Below are positions 36,071 to 44,065 of a stretch of DNA of 64,000 nucleotides, piece after piece. This DNA comes from JANSXG01 sp024743075 (lineage in GTDB: Bacteria > Planctomycetota > Phycisphaerae > Phycisphaerales > UBA1924): assembly GCA_042140185.1 (NCBI GenBank), contig CP159477.1:2356001-2420000 (forward strand). The letters are read 5' to 3'. A model generated the notes under the pieces. It was not told the DNA's origin, searched no databases, and saw only the letters and a list, made by a program, of their open reading frames with translations. The stretch's first letter is position 1. Each line of letters begins with the position of its first letter. Made by a program: the position numbers and the translations under genes.

Positions 36071-37716
36071 TTGGACGAGCGGAACGGCACCAGCACGACG
36101 GCACCACGGCGGGATCGCAAGCGGTTCCAGGCCGAAGAGCGGAACCTCCAGAAGCTGTTCGATCGGCTGCCGCCTCACTCGCTAGAGGCGGAGATGTCGC
36201 TGCTGGGCTCGATGATCCTCGATCACTCGGTGATCGGCGATGTGATCGAGATCGTGCCGCTGGCCGATGCGTTCTACAGCGAGGCCCACGCGGCGATCTT
36301 CGACGCGCTGGTGCGCCTGTACGACCGCAAGCAGTCCGGCGACCTCGTGCAGCTGTCCGAGGCCCTGAAGGACCGGGATGTGTTCGAGGATGTCGGCGGG
36401 ACCGACTACCTGCTGAACCTCGCCCAGTCGGTCCCGAGCGCGGCGAGCGCCCCTACTACGCGGAGATCGTTCGCGAGAAGTGGCAGCTGCGCCGGCTGAT
36501 CGATGCGTCGGGAGAGATCGTCTACAGCGCCTACCACGCCGGCGAGTTCGGCGACGACGGGGCACGGACGGTGCTCGACAAGGCCGAGCAGTCGATCTTC
36601 GAGATCGCCGAGCAGGCCGAGAGCGGCGGGCAGCTGTCGATGAAGAACCTGCTCGTGGAGGTCATGGAGTCGCTGGACCGGCAGGACGGGCGCACCGTCA
36701 CCGGCGTCGCCACGGGCTTTTACGAGCTCGACGAGATGACCAGCGGGCTGCAGCCGGGGGAAATGATCATCGTGGCGGCACGCCCCTCGATGGGTAAGAC
36801 CGCGTTCGCGCTGAACCTGACCGAGCAGATCGCTTTCGGCGGCGGGCGCGATGAGGGCAATGGCGACGGGGTGATGCCGGTCGGATTCTTCAGTCTCGAG
36901 ATGTCGCAGGCGTCGGTCGTGCAGCGTCTGCTCAGCGCACACTCGGGCGTCGACTCGCACCGGATGCGGACGAACCGGCTCTCCAAGGACGACTTCGCGG
37001 ACCTGATGCACTCCTGCGGCCTGCTGGAGAAAGCGCCGATCTACATCGACGACACGCCGGGGCTGACCGTGATGAACCTGCGTGCGAAGGCGCGCCGGAT
37101 GGTGAAGCAGTACGGCGTGAAGTGCCTGGTGATCGACTATCTGCAGCTCATGAGCGCACCGTCTGCGGTGCGCGAGGGGCGTCAGCAGGAAGTCTCGACG
37201 ATCAGCCGCCAGATCAAGGCGCTGGCTCGCGAACTGAAGCTGCCGATCATCTGCCTGGCGCAGCTGAACCGCGGCGCGGAGCAGCGCGAGGGGCACCGGC
37301 CGCGCATGGCCGATTTGCGCGAGTCGGGCTCGATCGAGCAGGATGCCGACGTGATCGCGCTGCTGCATCGCGAGGAGTACTACCACCTGCAGGACCCGAG
37401 TTGGGCCGAGGAGAACCCGGACAAGATCGGGCTGGCGGAACTGATCATCGCCAAGCAGCGCAACGGCCCGACGGGGACCGTGAAGATGAGCTGGGACGCG
37501 CGGGTCACGCGGTTCCGCAACTACGCGTCGCCGGGCTCAAGCGGCGGGTACATGCCCGCTCCGCGCCAGGACGAACCGGGTGCCGGGGCGTATGTCGAGC
37601 CGCGACCGGGCGGGTTCGCCCCCGGTGCGCGGTCGGGGCCGGTCGAGGACCATCGTGACGGCGGCGGCAATGAGCCCGACTGGGACGACGAGAACAACGA
37701 TGGCCTGCCGATGTGA
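36071..37716 (+). CDS. dnaB: Replicative DNA helicase DnaB (TTG start; apparent frameshift)
   Basis: Hexameric helicase of the replication fork. The N-terminal domain (LPPHSLEAEMSLLGSMILD, DAFYSEAHAAIFDALVRLYD, GGTDYLLNLAQSVPSA) reads from a TTG at 36071 preceded by GGAGGG 5 bases upstream. One missing base near 36446-36454 then shifts the frame to PYYAEIVREKWQLRRLID. The C-terminal RecA-like domain has ARPSMGKTAFALNL (Walker A), VGFFSLEMSQ, LVIDYLQLMS (Walker B), LPIICLAQLNRG and RMADLRESGSIEQDADVI. The corrected protein is about 548 residues and ends in a Gly/Pro-rich acidic tail. DnaB is essential, so a true null frameshift is very unlikely. Confidence 0.9.
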
Positions 37717-37760
37717 TTCGGCGGTTGTCGCGCCGGCGCGACTCTGATCAACACGATCGC

Positions 37761-37796
37761 AAAAGACAGCAGCCCGATCCGAAGACCGGGCTGCTG
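37761..37796 (-). terminator. Terminator for the 37834 CTERM gene (minus strand), shared gap with dnaB
   Basis: Ten-base arms CAGCAGCCCG / CGGGCTGCTG; on the minus strand the hairpin is followed by TCTTTT. It lies between convergent genes. Confidence 0.8.
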
Positions 37797-37833
37797 GTTC
37801 GATCATGTGATCGTGCGGATCAGCGGGTGCTGA

Positions 37834-38415
37834 TCAGCGACGACGACGGACCGCGGCGAGGCCGGCGAGGCCGAGCAGGCCAGCGGCACCCGGGGTCGGG
37901 ATGATCACGTTGTACTCGCCGATGATGACGGCGTCGTCGAGGTCGTCGACGGTGTCGGCGGCGAACCAGATGTTGCCGTTCCGCTCGCCACCGATGAGCA
38001 TGTTGGCGTAGTCGTCGGCGTCGAGCGACCATGTGCCGGAACCGCTGAACGCCTGCACGCCGATTTCGAAGTCCGAGGTCGCGTCGTTGGTGTAGCTGAA
38101 GATGTTCAGGCCCGGATCGGTGGTGCCGCCGCGGAACAGGTTCGGCGAACCGTCGGAACCGTTCAGGAAACTGGTGAGGTCGCCGGAGACCAGCGATTCA
38201 TTCAGGCTCGACGTACCGTCGGCACCGAAGAAAGCCTCGAGGTAGAAGCCGGTGGTGTCAGAGCCGGAGATCGTCGCGGCTGAGCCGCCGTCGGTCGCCG
38301 TGATCGTGATCTGGTTCGGGACCGACAGGTCGACGACCAGAAGCTTCTGGATTTCGGTCGCCGAGGCAGCACCCGCGATGGCGAGAACGGCACCGGCCGT
38401 GAACAAAGTCTTCAT
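37834..38415 (-). CDS. Secreted CTERM-tailed protein (PTPGA type), paralogue C
   Basis: The 193-residue protein has a signal peptide (LFTAGAVLAIAGAASA), then LLVVDLSVPNQITITATDGG, an extracellular body with SGDLTSFLNGSDGSPNLFRG, and the tag IPTPGAAGLLGLAGLAAV plus RRRR. It is nearly identical from residue 54 onward to paralogue D just upstream, so the two arose by recent tandem duplication; the signal peptide and following about 30 residues differ more. AAGGAG lies 6 bases before the ATG, followed by the same AGAGAT leader as paralogues D and E. Function unknown; a secreted surface protein is the inference from the tag. Confidence 0.82.
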   Translation of the reverse strand: MKTLFTAGAVLAIAGAASATEIQKLLVVDLSVPNQITITATDGGSAATISGSDTTGFYLEAFFGADGTSSLNESLVSGDLTSFLNGSDGSPNLFRGGTTDPGLNIFSYTNDATSDFEIGVQAFSGSGTWSLDADDYANMLIGGERNGNIWFAADTVDDLDDAVIIGEYNVIIPTPGAAGLLGLAGLAAVRRRR

Positions 38416-38439
38416 ATCTCTCTCCTTGTGAACACAGTG

Positions 38440-38458
38440 CGAAGCACCCGATGCTTCG
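38440..38458 (-). repeat. Leader stem-loop of CTERM paralogue C
   Basis: Arms CGAAGCA / TGCTTCG (7 bp) around a 5-base loop. The near end is exactly 24 bases upstream of the start codon, as for paralogues D and E. Confidence 0.6.
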
Positions 38459-38529
38459 AATCGATCAGTCTTCATCGCTGCGATGGGGCAGCCACGCAGC
38501 AAGAACCCGACGGGAGCGGGCCTGTTTAT

Positions 38530-38557
38530 AGGGTACTCGGAACTCCGCACGCTGCAA
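38530..38557 (-). promoter_or_regulatory. Candidate sigma-70 promoter of CTERM paralogue C
   Basis: On the minus strand TTGCAG and TACCCT with a 16-bp spacer, about 115 bases before the start codon. The same spacing and -35 recur for paralogues D and E. Confidence 0.55.
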
Positions 38558-38657
38558 CGATTTTGTCCCGAAATGCCGCGATTTGCGCTCAAGCGCGGAC
38601 TGGACCGATCACTGCGTCGAAAAGGGTGCATGTCACCTTTTGGTGACAGTTTCTGCG

Positions 38658-38686
38658 AAAGAAAACCCGGCGTTGCGACCGGGTTC
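38658..38686 (-). terminator. Terminator for CTERM paralogue D (minus strand)
   Basis: Arms AACCCGG / CCGGGTT with an 8-base loop; the minus strand continues with TTCTTTC. Located 27-55 bases after the stop of the gene ending at 38713. Confidence 0.7.
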
Positions 38687-38712
38687 TCCATCGGACTGGT
38701 ATCGCGACGCGA

Positions 38713-39294
38713 TTAGCGACGGCGACGGACCGCGGCGAGGCCGGCGAGGCCGAGCAGGCCAGCGGCACCCGGGGTCGGGATGATCACGTTGTACTCGCCA
38801 ATCACGAACGCATCGCCCAGGTCGTCGAGGGTGTCGGCGGCGAACCAGACATTGCCGACGCGCTCACCACCGATGAGCATGTTGGCGTAGTCGTCGGCGT
38901 CGAGCGACCATGTGCCGGAACCGCTGAACGCCTGCACGCCGACTTCGAAGTCCGAGGTCGCGTCGTTGGTGTAGCTGAAGATGTTCAGGCCCGGATCGGT
39001 GGTGCCGCCGCGGAACAGGTTCGGCGAACCGTCGGAACCGTTCAGGAAACTGGTGAGGTCGCCGGAGACCAGCGATTCGTTCAGGCTCGACGTACCGTCG
39101 GCACCGAAGAAAGCCTCGAGGTAGAAGCCGGTGGTGTCGGAGCCGGAAACGGTCGCGTTCGACGGGGCGTCGGTCGCGGTGACGGTGATCTGGTTGGGGA
39201 CCGACAGGTCGACCACCAGGATCACCGGAAGATCACTCGCCGAAGCAGCGCCGGCGGTGGCGAGGACGGCACAGGCCGTGATCAAAGTCTTCAT
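38713..39294 (-). CDS. Secreted CTERM-tailed protein (PTPGA type), paralogue D
   Basis: The 193-residue protein has a signal peptide (LITACAVLATAGAASA) and LVVDLSVPNQITVTATDAPS, then the same body as paralogue C (TGFYLEAFFGADGTSSLNES, SGDLTSFLNGSDGSPNLFRG, YANMLIGGER) and the tag IPTPGAAGLLGLAGLAAV plus RRRR. Same length as paralogue C, with few changes after residue 54 (for example TLDDLGDAFVIGE against TVDDLDDAVIIGE). It has its own promoter, leader stem-loop and terminator, so each copy is a complete transcription unit. The most likely origin is a tandem duplication of the whole unit of about 0.88 kb. Confidence 0.82.
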   Translation of the reverse strand: MKTLITACAVLATAGAASASDLPVILVVDLSVPNQITVTATDAPSNATVSGSDTTGFYLEAFFGADGTSSLNESLVSGDLTSFLNGSDGSPNLFRGGTTDPGLNIFSYTNDATSDFEVGVQAFSGSGTWSLDADDYANMLIGGERVGNVWFAADTLDDLGDAFVIGEYNVIIPTPGAAGLLGLAGLAAVRRRR

Positions 39295-39318
39295 ATCTCT
39301 CTCCTTGTAAACACAGTG

Positions 39319-39338
39319 CGAAGCACCCGGTTGCTTCG
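39319..39338 (-). repeat. Leader stem-loop of CTERM paralogue D
   Basis: Arms CGAAGCA / TGCTTCG (7 bp) with a 6-base loop, one base longer than in paralogue C. Same distance (24 bases) to the start codon. Confidence 0.6.
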
Positions 39339-39404
39339 ATACGTTCCGGCGCGCCGCAGCGGGACAACCGCGTGGCACGACCCTATCGGGAGCGGGGCGT
39401 TTTC

Positions 39405-39432
39405 AGAGTACTCCGAGCAAACCGGTCTGCAA
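39405..39432 (-). promoter_or_regulatory. Candidate sigma-70 promoter of CTERM paralogue D
   Basis: TTGCAG and TACTCT with a 16-bp spacer on the minus strand, about 110 bases before the start codon. Confidence 0.55.
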
Positions 39433-39530
39433 CATATTCCCCCTCATTTGGAATGATTTGCCGAAACTCGTTGCTCCGACCCAGGGACTTGTTCGCGGCC
39501 TGATTCACTGCCTGTTGGTGTCCACGGGAC

Positions 39531-39562
39531 AAAAAGAAAGCCCGGTCTTGCGACCGGGCTTT
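39531..39562 (-). terminator. Terminator for CTERM paralogue E (minus strand)
   Basis: Nine-base arms AAAGCCCGG / CCGGGCTTT with an 8-base loop; on the minus strand followed by CTTTTT. Located 25 bases after the stop. Confidence 0.82.
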
Positions 39563-39587
39563 CCATCAGTCTGGTATCGCGACGCGA

Positions 39588-40094
39588 TTAGCGACGGCGA
39601 CGGACCGCGGCGAGGCCGGCGAGGCCGAGCAGGCCAGCGGCACCCGGGGTCGGGATCTTGTCGAACGAGCCAGCGATGTTGCTGTAGACGTTCGGGTTGG
39701 GATCGGTAGCCCAGTCGTTGACGAAGGTCAGCGTGTAGTCACCGGCGGGGATCGCCACGGTGAACGAGTCGCTGTAGAAGCCGGGGTTGGTCGAACCCGA
39801 GCCGTCGAAGGCCCAGCCCATGTCGGCATCGCCGGCGTTGGTGAAGCCACCGACCGTGTACACGGCGCCGCCGGCATCGGAGATGATGAACTGGACGTCC
39901 GAAGCCCACGAGGCGTCGGCAACAGGCTCATCGTAGTCGAAGCCGATGCTGAAACCGGTCGCGTCGACGGGCAGGGTGATGGCGACCGAGACGGACTCGC
40001 CGCCGGCCAGGGTGGAGTCGGGCAGGGTGAAGTCGGTCGCCGAAGCGGCACCGGCGATCGCGAGAACCGCACCAGCAGTGATCAAAGCCTTCAT
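39588..40094 (-). CDS. Secreted CTERM-tailed protein (PTPGA type), paralogue E
   Basis: The 168-residue protein has a signal peptide (LITAGAVLAIAGAASA) and a body with FTLPDSTLAGGESVSVAITL and GFSIGFDYDEPV. A DYTLTFVNDWATDPNPNVYS segment precedes the tag IPTPGAAGLLGLAGLAAV plus RRRR. The body is not clearly related to paralogues C and D, but signal peptide, leader (AAGGAGAGAGAT before ATG), promoter type and tag are shared. The beta-sandwich-like sequence could be a small adhesive or calcium-binding module; this is inference. No catalytic residues recognised. Confidence 0.78.
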   Translation of the reverse strand: MKALITAGAVLAIAGAASATDFTLPDSTLAGGESVSVAITLPVDATGFSIGFDYDEPVADASWASDVQFIISDAGGAVYTVGGFTNAGDADMGWAFDGSGSTNPGFYSDSFTVAIPAGDYTLTFVNDWATDPNPNVYSNIAGSFDKIPTPGAAGLLGLAGLAAVRRRR

Positions 40095-40118
40095 ATCTCT
40101 CTCCTTTTTCACAGGAAC

Positions 40119-40139
40119 TTGGGCACACCTCGTGCCCAA
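40119..40139 (-). repeat. Leader stem-loop of CTERM paralogue E
   Basis: Arms TTGGGCAC / GTGCCCAA (8 bp), 5-base loop, near end exactly 24 bases from the start codon. The stem sequence is unrelated to that of paralogues C and D although position and shape are the same. Confidence 0.6.
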
Positions 40140-40246
40140 AAACTCATCTTTCCGCACAGACGCAGGGATCGGCACAGGTCACCCTTGAAACGCCTGCTGA
40201 ACGAACCGGCGACGCATTCGCGGTGAATGCACGCGCCGTTCTCCCG

Positions 40247-40274
40247 ATCCTACAGGGGATTGGCTGGGATGCAA
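40247..40274 (-). promoter_or_regulatory. Candidate sigma-70 promoter of CTERM paralogue E
   Basis: TTGCAT and TAGGAT with a 16-bp spacer on the minus strand, about 153 bases before the start codon. Confidence 0.5.
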
Positions 40275-40350
40275 CGATTTTTTGGCGAGACCGTCACAAT
40301 CGCGATGATTGGGCCGTTCGCTTGAATTGCCTATTTTCACAGGCCTTCGA

Positions 40351-40995
40351 TCAGCCTTCGCAATCGGTGCCGAAGTTCGAGAGCACGAGGTTGAGGTCTG
40401 CGAGATCGACCACACCGTCGGCGTTTGCATCGCCGGGGAGGTTTCCCGGGCAGGCCGGGACGCCGCCGAGAACCAGATCCCACGAGTCGAATCCGCCCGC
40501 GACGAGCCAGTCGTTGTCGTAGATGCGGAGGATCCAGCTGCCCTGAGCGTCTTCGCCGAGGTATGCGCTGTCGAGGCTGATGAACTCGCCGCCCTCGCCG
40601 GAGGCCTGGTAGGTGCCGGGCGGGAGGTCCTGCGTGCCGGAGAAGTCCTGAGCGACCACCCAGAGGTCGTCGCCCGAGTCGGCAAAGGTGTAGTCGCCGT
40701 CGAAGTCTGCGTCTTCGCCGAAGCGGAGGTTGGTGAGCAGGATGACCGGATCGGACACGCCGACGTGGCGGAGTTCGATGGTGAGGTCGGACGAGTAGTT
40801 GTGCTGCAGGCCGTTGATGCGGACCGCGATGGACTCGATCGGGAACGACTGGTCGATGACGACGGGCGTAAGCATGCCGATCTCGTCGTTATCCGGGATC
40901 GGCCCTCCGGGGCCGTTGAAGGCGACCGCGGCGGGGTTGCCTGAGCCGGACATGAGGACTGCGGTGAGCGACATGGCGATGGGGAACGATGGCAT
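40351..40995 (-). CDS. Secreted P-domain-like protein with Cys-flanked dockerin-like tail
   Basis: The 214-residue protein has a short signal-like N terminus (SFPIAMSLTAVLMSGSG) and a beta-sandwich domain (about 30-160) with IESIAVRINGLQHNYSSDLT, RHVGVSDPVILL and QGSWILRIYDNDWLVAGGFDSW. These are hallmarks of proprotein-convertase P domains (paired start and the G-x-W-x-L-x-I-x-D end). The tail has one clear dockerin-like loop (GDANADGVVDLADLNLVL) flanked by Cys (PACPGN and TDCEG). P domains usually accompany subtilisin-like proteases; none is fused or adjacent here. ATG 40995 has GGAGA upstream; an ATG at 41058 would add 21 non-signal residues. Confidence 0.72.
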   Translation of the reverse strand: MPSFPIAMSLTAVLMSGSGNPAAVAFNGPGGPIPDNDEIGMLTPVVIDQSFPIESIAVRINGLQHNYSSDLTIELRHVGVSDPVILLTNLRFGEDADFDGDYTFADSGDDLWVVAQDFSGTQDLPPGTYQASGEGGEFISLDSAYLGEDAQGSWILRIYDNDWLVAGGFDSWDLVLGGVPACPGNLPGDANADGVVDLADLNLVLSNFGTDCEG

Positions 40996-41059
40996 GGGGG
41001 GTCTCCGAGCGGATGGGCTGCAAAGCAGCGAGTGTACGGACGCCGCGGGCAGGGGCAAT

Positions 41060-41086
41060 GAAAAAGCCCGCCGGGAGTGGCGGGCG
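41060..41086 (-). terminator. Terminator for clpC (minus strand)
   Basis: Arms GCCCGCC / GGCGGGC with a 6-base loop; the minus strand continues CTTTTTC. Located about 28 bases after the clpC stop. Confidence 0.82.
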
Positions 41087-41113
41087 TAGGCGTTCGAAGG
41101 GATGTGCTCCCGG

Positions 41114-43690
41114 TCAGGTCGATTCGGCTCCGGCCTCGGCGGCCTTGGCCTGCTTGGAATCGTCGCCGTCCTTCTTCGGCTTCGTTTCCTTCTTCTTCTC
41201 GAGCGACTTGTCGTACTTGAGTTCGAAGGTCAGCTTCTCTTCATCGTCCTTGCGGGTCATGATGATGCGGTTCTTGCCTTCGAAGTCGCCCGAGAGCAGC
41301 GCCTCGGAGAGCGGGTCTTCGACGTACTGACTGATCGCGCGACGGAGCGGGCGAGCGCCGTAGTCGGGGTTGAAGCCCTTATCGATCAGGAAGTCCTTCG
41401 CGACCTGATCGAGTTCCATGTGCCAACCCTGCTCCTTCATGCGGTCCACGAGCTTCTGCGTCTCGTAGTCCACGATGGTGATCAGGTCGTCCTTGGTGAG
41501 CGGGCGGAAGACGATGATGTCATCGAGGCGGTTGATGAATTCGGGGCGGAAGTACCGCTCGATTTCCTTGTTCAGCACTCCCTTGATGTTCTCGAAGTCC
41601 TGCTGCTCGTCGCGCTTGGCGAAGCCGAAGCCCGCGCCGCCCTTGATCAGGTCGGCCCCGATGTTCGAGGTCATGATCAGCACGGTGTTGCGGAAATCGA
41701 CGTTGCGTCCGAACGAGTCGACGAGGCGACCCTCTTCCATGATCTGGAGGAGCATGTTGAAGACATCGGGGTGGGCCTTCTCGATCTCGTCGAAGAGCAC
41801 GACGGAGTACGGACGACGGCGGACGCGCTCGGTGAGCTGGCCGCCCTCTTCGTAGCCGACGTATCCGGGAGGTGCGCCGACGAGGCGGGAGACGTTGTGC
41901 TTCTCCATGTAGTCGGACATGTCCAGATGGATCATGGACTCCTCATCGCCGAACATGAACTCGGCGAGGGCCTTGGAGAGCAGCGTCTTACCCACACCGG
42001 ACGGGCCGACGAAGATGAAGCTGCCCATCGGGCGCTTCGGGTCCTTGAGGCCGGCGCGGGCGCGGCGGATGGCCTTGGAGATGCCCTTGATGGCTTCGTC
42101 CTGGCTGACGACACGCTTGTGCAGCTCTTCCTCGAGCTTGAGCAGGCGCTCGGCCTCCTCCTTCTCGAGACGGGTCAGCGGGACGCCGGTCATCTTGGAG
42201 ACGACCTCGGCGATCACTTCGCCGTCGACGATGCCGCCGGTTTCCTTGGCCTTCTCGCGCCACTCCTTCTGGATGTCTTCCTTCTTCTTGCGGAGTTTCT
42301 CGGCCTGGTCGCGGAGTTCGGCGGCCTTCTCGTAGTCGGCGCCCTTGACGGCCTCGTCCTTCTCGATGGACAGGCGCTCGATGTCCGCTTCCAAATCCGC
42401 GAGGTTCGGCGGCTTGGTCATGGTCTTGAGGCGTACTCGCGCACCGGCTTCGTCGATGACGTCGATCGACTTGTCGGGCTGGACGCGACCGGTGATGTAG
42501 CGGCCGGACAGTTCGACGGCGGCCTCGATGGCGTCGTCGGTGAACTGCACGCGGTGGTGCTCTTCGTACTTGTCGCGCAGACCCTTGATGATCTCGACGG
42601 TCTGCTCGGCGTTGGGCGGATCGACGGAGATGGACTGGAAGCGGCGTGCGAGAGCCGGGTCCTTCTCGATGTACTTGCGGTACTCGTCGAAGGTGGTGGC
42701 GCCGATGCACTGGATCTCGCCGCGGGCGAGGGCGGGCTTGAGCACATTGGACGCGTCGATCGCGCCCTCGGCGCCGCCGGCACCGACGAGGGTGTGGAGT
42801 TCGTCGATGAAGAGGATGAGATTCTGGGCGCGGCGGACTTCGTTCATGACCGCCTTGATGCGCTCCTCGAACTGGCCCCGATACTTCGTGCCGGCGACCA
42901 TCATGGCGAGGTCGAGCACGACGAGGCGACGGTCGTGCAGGAGGTCGGGGACTTCCTGGTTGATGATCGCCTGCGCGAGGCCTTCGACGATGGCGGTCTT
43001 GCCGACGCCGGCCTCACCGAGCAGGACGGGGTTGTTCTTCGTGCGGCGGCAGAGGACCTGGATAACGCGCTCGATCTCGCGTTCGCGTCCGATGACGGGG
43101 TCGAGCCCGCCTTCCTTCGCGAGCGCTGTGAGGTCGCGACCGAAGGAGTCGAGGGCCGGAGTCTTGGAGTTGCTCTTGCCCTGGCGCTGGCCACCGGGGC
43201 CGCCCTGACCGGGGTTGGGACCGCCGGACATTTCGCCTTCTTCCTTGTCCATACCCGCGCCGAGGAGGTTGAGGACCTCTTCGCGGACTTCCTCGAGCTT
43301 GAGGCCGAGGTTCATCAGGACTTGGGCGGCGACGCCGTCGTGCTCGCGGAGCAGGCCGAGCAGCAGGTGCTCGGTCCCGACGTAGTTGTGATTGAGGTTC
43401 CGGGCTTCCTCGATGGCGTACTCGATGACCTTCTTGGCACGGGGGGTTTGGGGCAGCTTGCCCATCGTGACCATGTCGGGGCCGGAGTGGACCAGTTTCT
43501 CGACTTCGAGGCGGACCTTGCGCAGGTCGACCCCGAGGTTCTTGAGGACATTGGCTCCGACGCCGGAGCCTTCCTTGACGAGGCCGAGCAGGATGTGCTC
43601 GGTCCCGATGTATTCGTGGTTGAACCGCTGGGCTTCCTGGTTGGCCAGGGCCATAACTTTGCGGGCTCTGTCTGTAAATCGTTCGAACAT
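41114..43690 (-). CDS. clpC: ATP-dependent Clp protease ATP-binding subunit ClpC
   Basis: AAA+ unfoldase that feeds proteins to ClpP and aids stress proteolysis. The 858-residue protein has two Clp_N repeats (ANQEAQRFNHEYIGTEHILL and EEARNLNHNYVGTEHLLLG), the first AAA+ module with GEAGVGKTAIVEGLA (about 222-236), and a UVR-type middle segment (EKDEAVKGADYEKAAELRDQ, about 440-460). The second AAA+ module has GPSGVGKTLLSKALAE (about 561-576), and a Clp_D2-small domain follows. The UVR segment and Clp_N pair identify ClpC rather than ClpB, whose middle domain is a long coiled coil. An IEYAIEEA motif near the second Clp_N repeat is typical. AAAGGACGAGTT precedes the ATG. The C terminus has a Lys/Glu-rich extension. 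Confidence 0.96.
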   Translation of the reverse strand: MFERFTDRARKVMALANQEAQRFNHEYIGTEHILLGLVKEGSGVGANVLKNLGVDLRKVRLEVEKLVHSGPDMVTMGKLPQTPRAKKVIEYAIEEARNLNHNYVGTEHLLLGLLREHDGVAAQVLMNLGLKLEEVREEVLNLLGAGMDKEEGEMSGGPNPGQGGPGGQRQGKSNSKTPALDSFGRDLTALAKEGGLDPVIGREREIERVIQVLCRRTKNNPVLLGEAGVGKTAIVEGLAQAIINQEVPDLLHDRRLVVLDLAMMVAGTKYRGQFEERIKAVMNEVRRAQNLILFIDELHTLVGAGGAEGAIDASNVLKPALARGEIQCIGATTFDEYRKYIEKDPALARRFQSISVDPPNAEQTVEIIKGLRDKYEEHHRVQFTDDAIEAAVELSGRYITGRVQPDKSIDVIDEAGARVRLKTMTKPPNLADLEADIERLSIEKDEAVKGADYEKAAELRDQAEKLRKKKEDIQKEWREKAKETGGIVDGEVIAEVVSKMTGVPLTRLEKEEAERLLKLEEELHKRVVSQDEAIKGISKAIRRARAGLKDPKRPMGSFIFVGPSGVGKTLLSKALAEFMFGDEESMIHLDMSDYMEKHNVSRLVGAPPGYVGYEEGGQLTERVRRRPYSVVLFDEIEKAHPDVFNMLLQIMEEGRLVDSFGRNVDFRNTVLIMTSNIGADLIKGGAGFGFAKRDEQQDFENIKGVLNKEIERYFRPEFINRLDDIIVFRPLTKDDLITIVDYETQKLVDRMKEQGWHMELDQVAKDFLIDKGFNPDYGARPLRRAISQYVEDPLSEALLSGDFEGKNRIIMTRKDDEEKLTFELKYDKSLEKKKETKPKKDGDDSKQAKAAEAGAEST

Positions 43691-44065
43691 AACTCGTCCT
43701 TTGTGCTGGTTCGGCGGGGGAAATCCCGTCGAACACTCAGGCAGCGGCGGAGATCAGGGACCCGCACCATCCGGGCTCATCGGCACATTCCGATGGTCAG
43801 ACCCAGCCGAGGTGCGGATCTCCGACGAGATTGCCGCCGGATTATAGGCCCGTCTTGAGTGGACCCAGCCGCGGGCGGGCGACAACGCCCGGCGCTGCGG
43901 TATCCATTGCGAAAGCCGTGCCACGAAAGGGGGACCGGGGGTCGCGAGCGGGTGTGAACGTGCTGCCAGTCGGCGCCTGCGCTGCCGATGTGGCAGGGAC
44001 GCGGTCGCCGGCGCGGACCTCACGATTTCCCGCAAACCGGTGCGCCGGCCTTGCCGGGAGTGCCC
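43691..44065. other. Divergent intergenic region between clpC and the ketoacyl synthase
   Basis: About 375 bases with no gene I can support. Both flanking genes start here in opposite directions, so both promoters must lie inside. I see no clear -10/-35 pair and no CtsR/CIRCE-like inverted repeat in it. Confidence 0.5.

Larger units (their letters stand above)
37834..39432 (-). repeat. Tandem duplication of a CTERM gene unit
   Basis: Two copies of promoter, leader, CDS and terminator with start-to-start distance 879 bp. Both CDSs are 582 bp. Long blocks of the CDS 3' two thirds are near-identical at the DNA level, as are the leader bases ACAAGGAGAGAGAT before each ATG. Confidence 0.85.

Noticed and set aside
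41102..43858. A 918-residue open frame antisense to clpC
   Set aside because: It is a mirror frame caused by the high GC3 codon use of clpC; composition is Val/Leu/Asp-poor in motifs and no family pattern is visible, whereas the clpC frame has every expected block.
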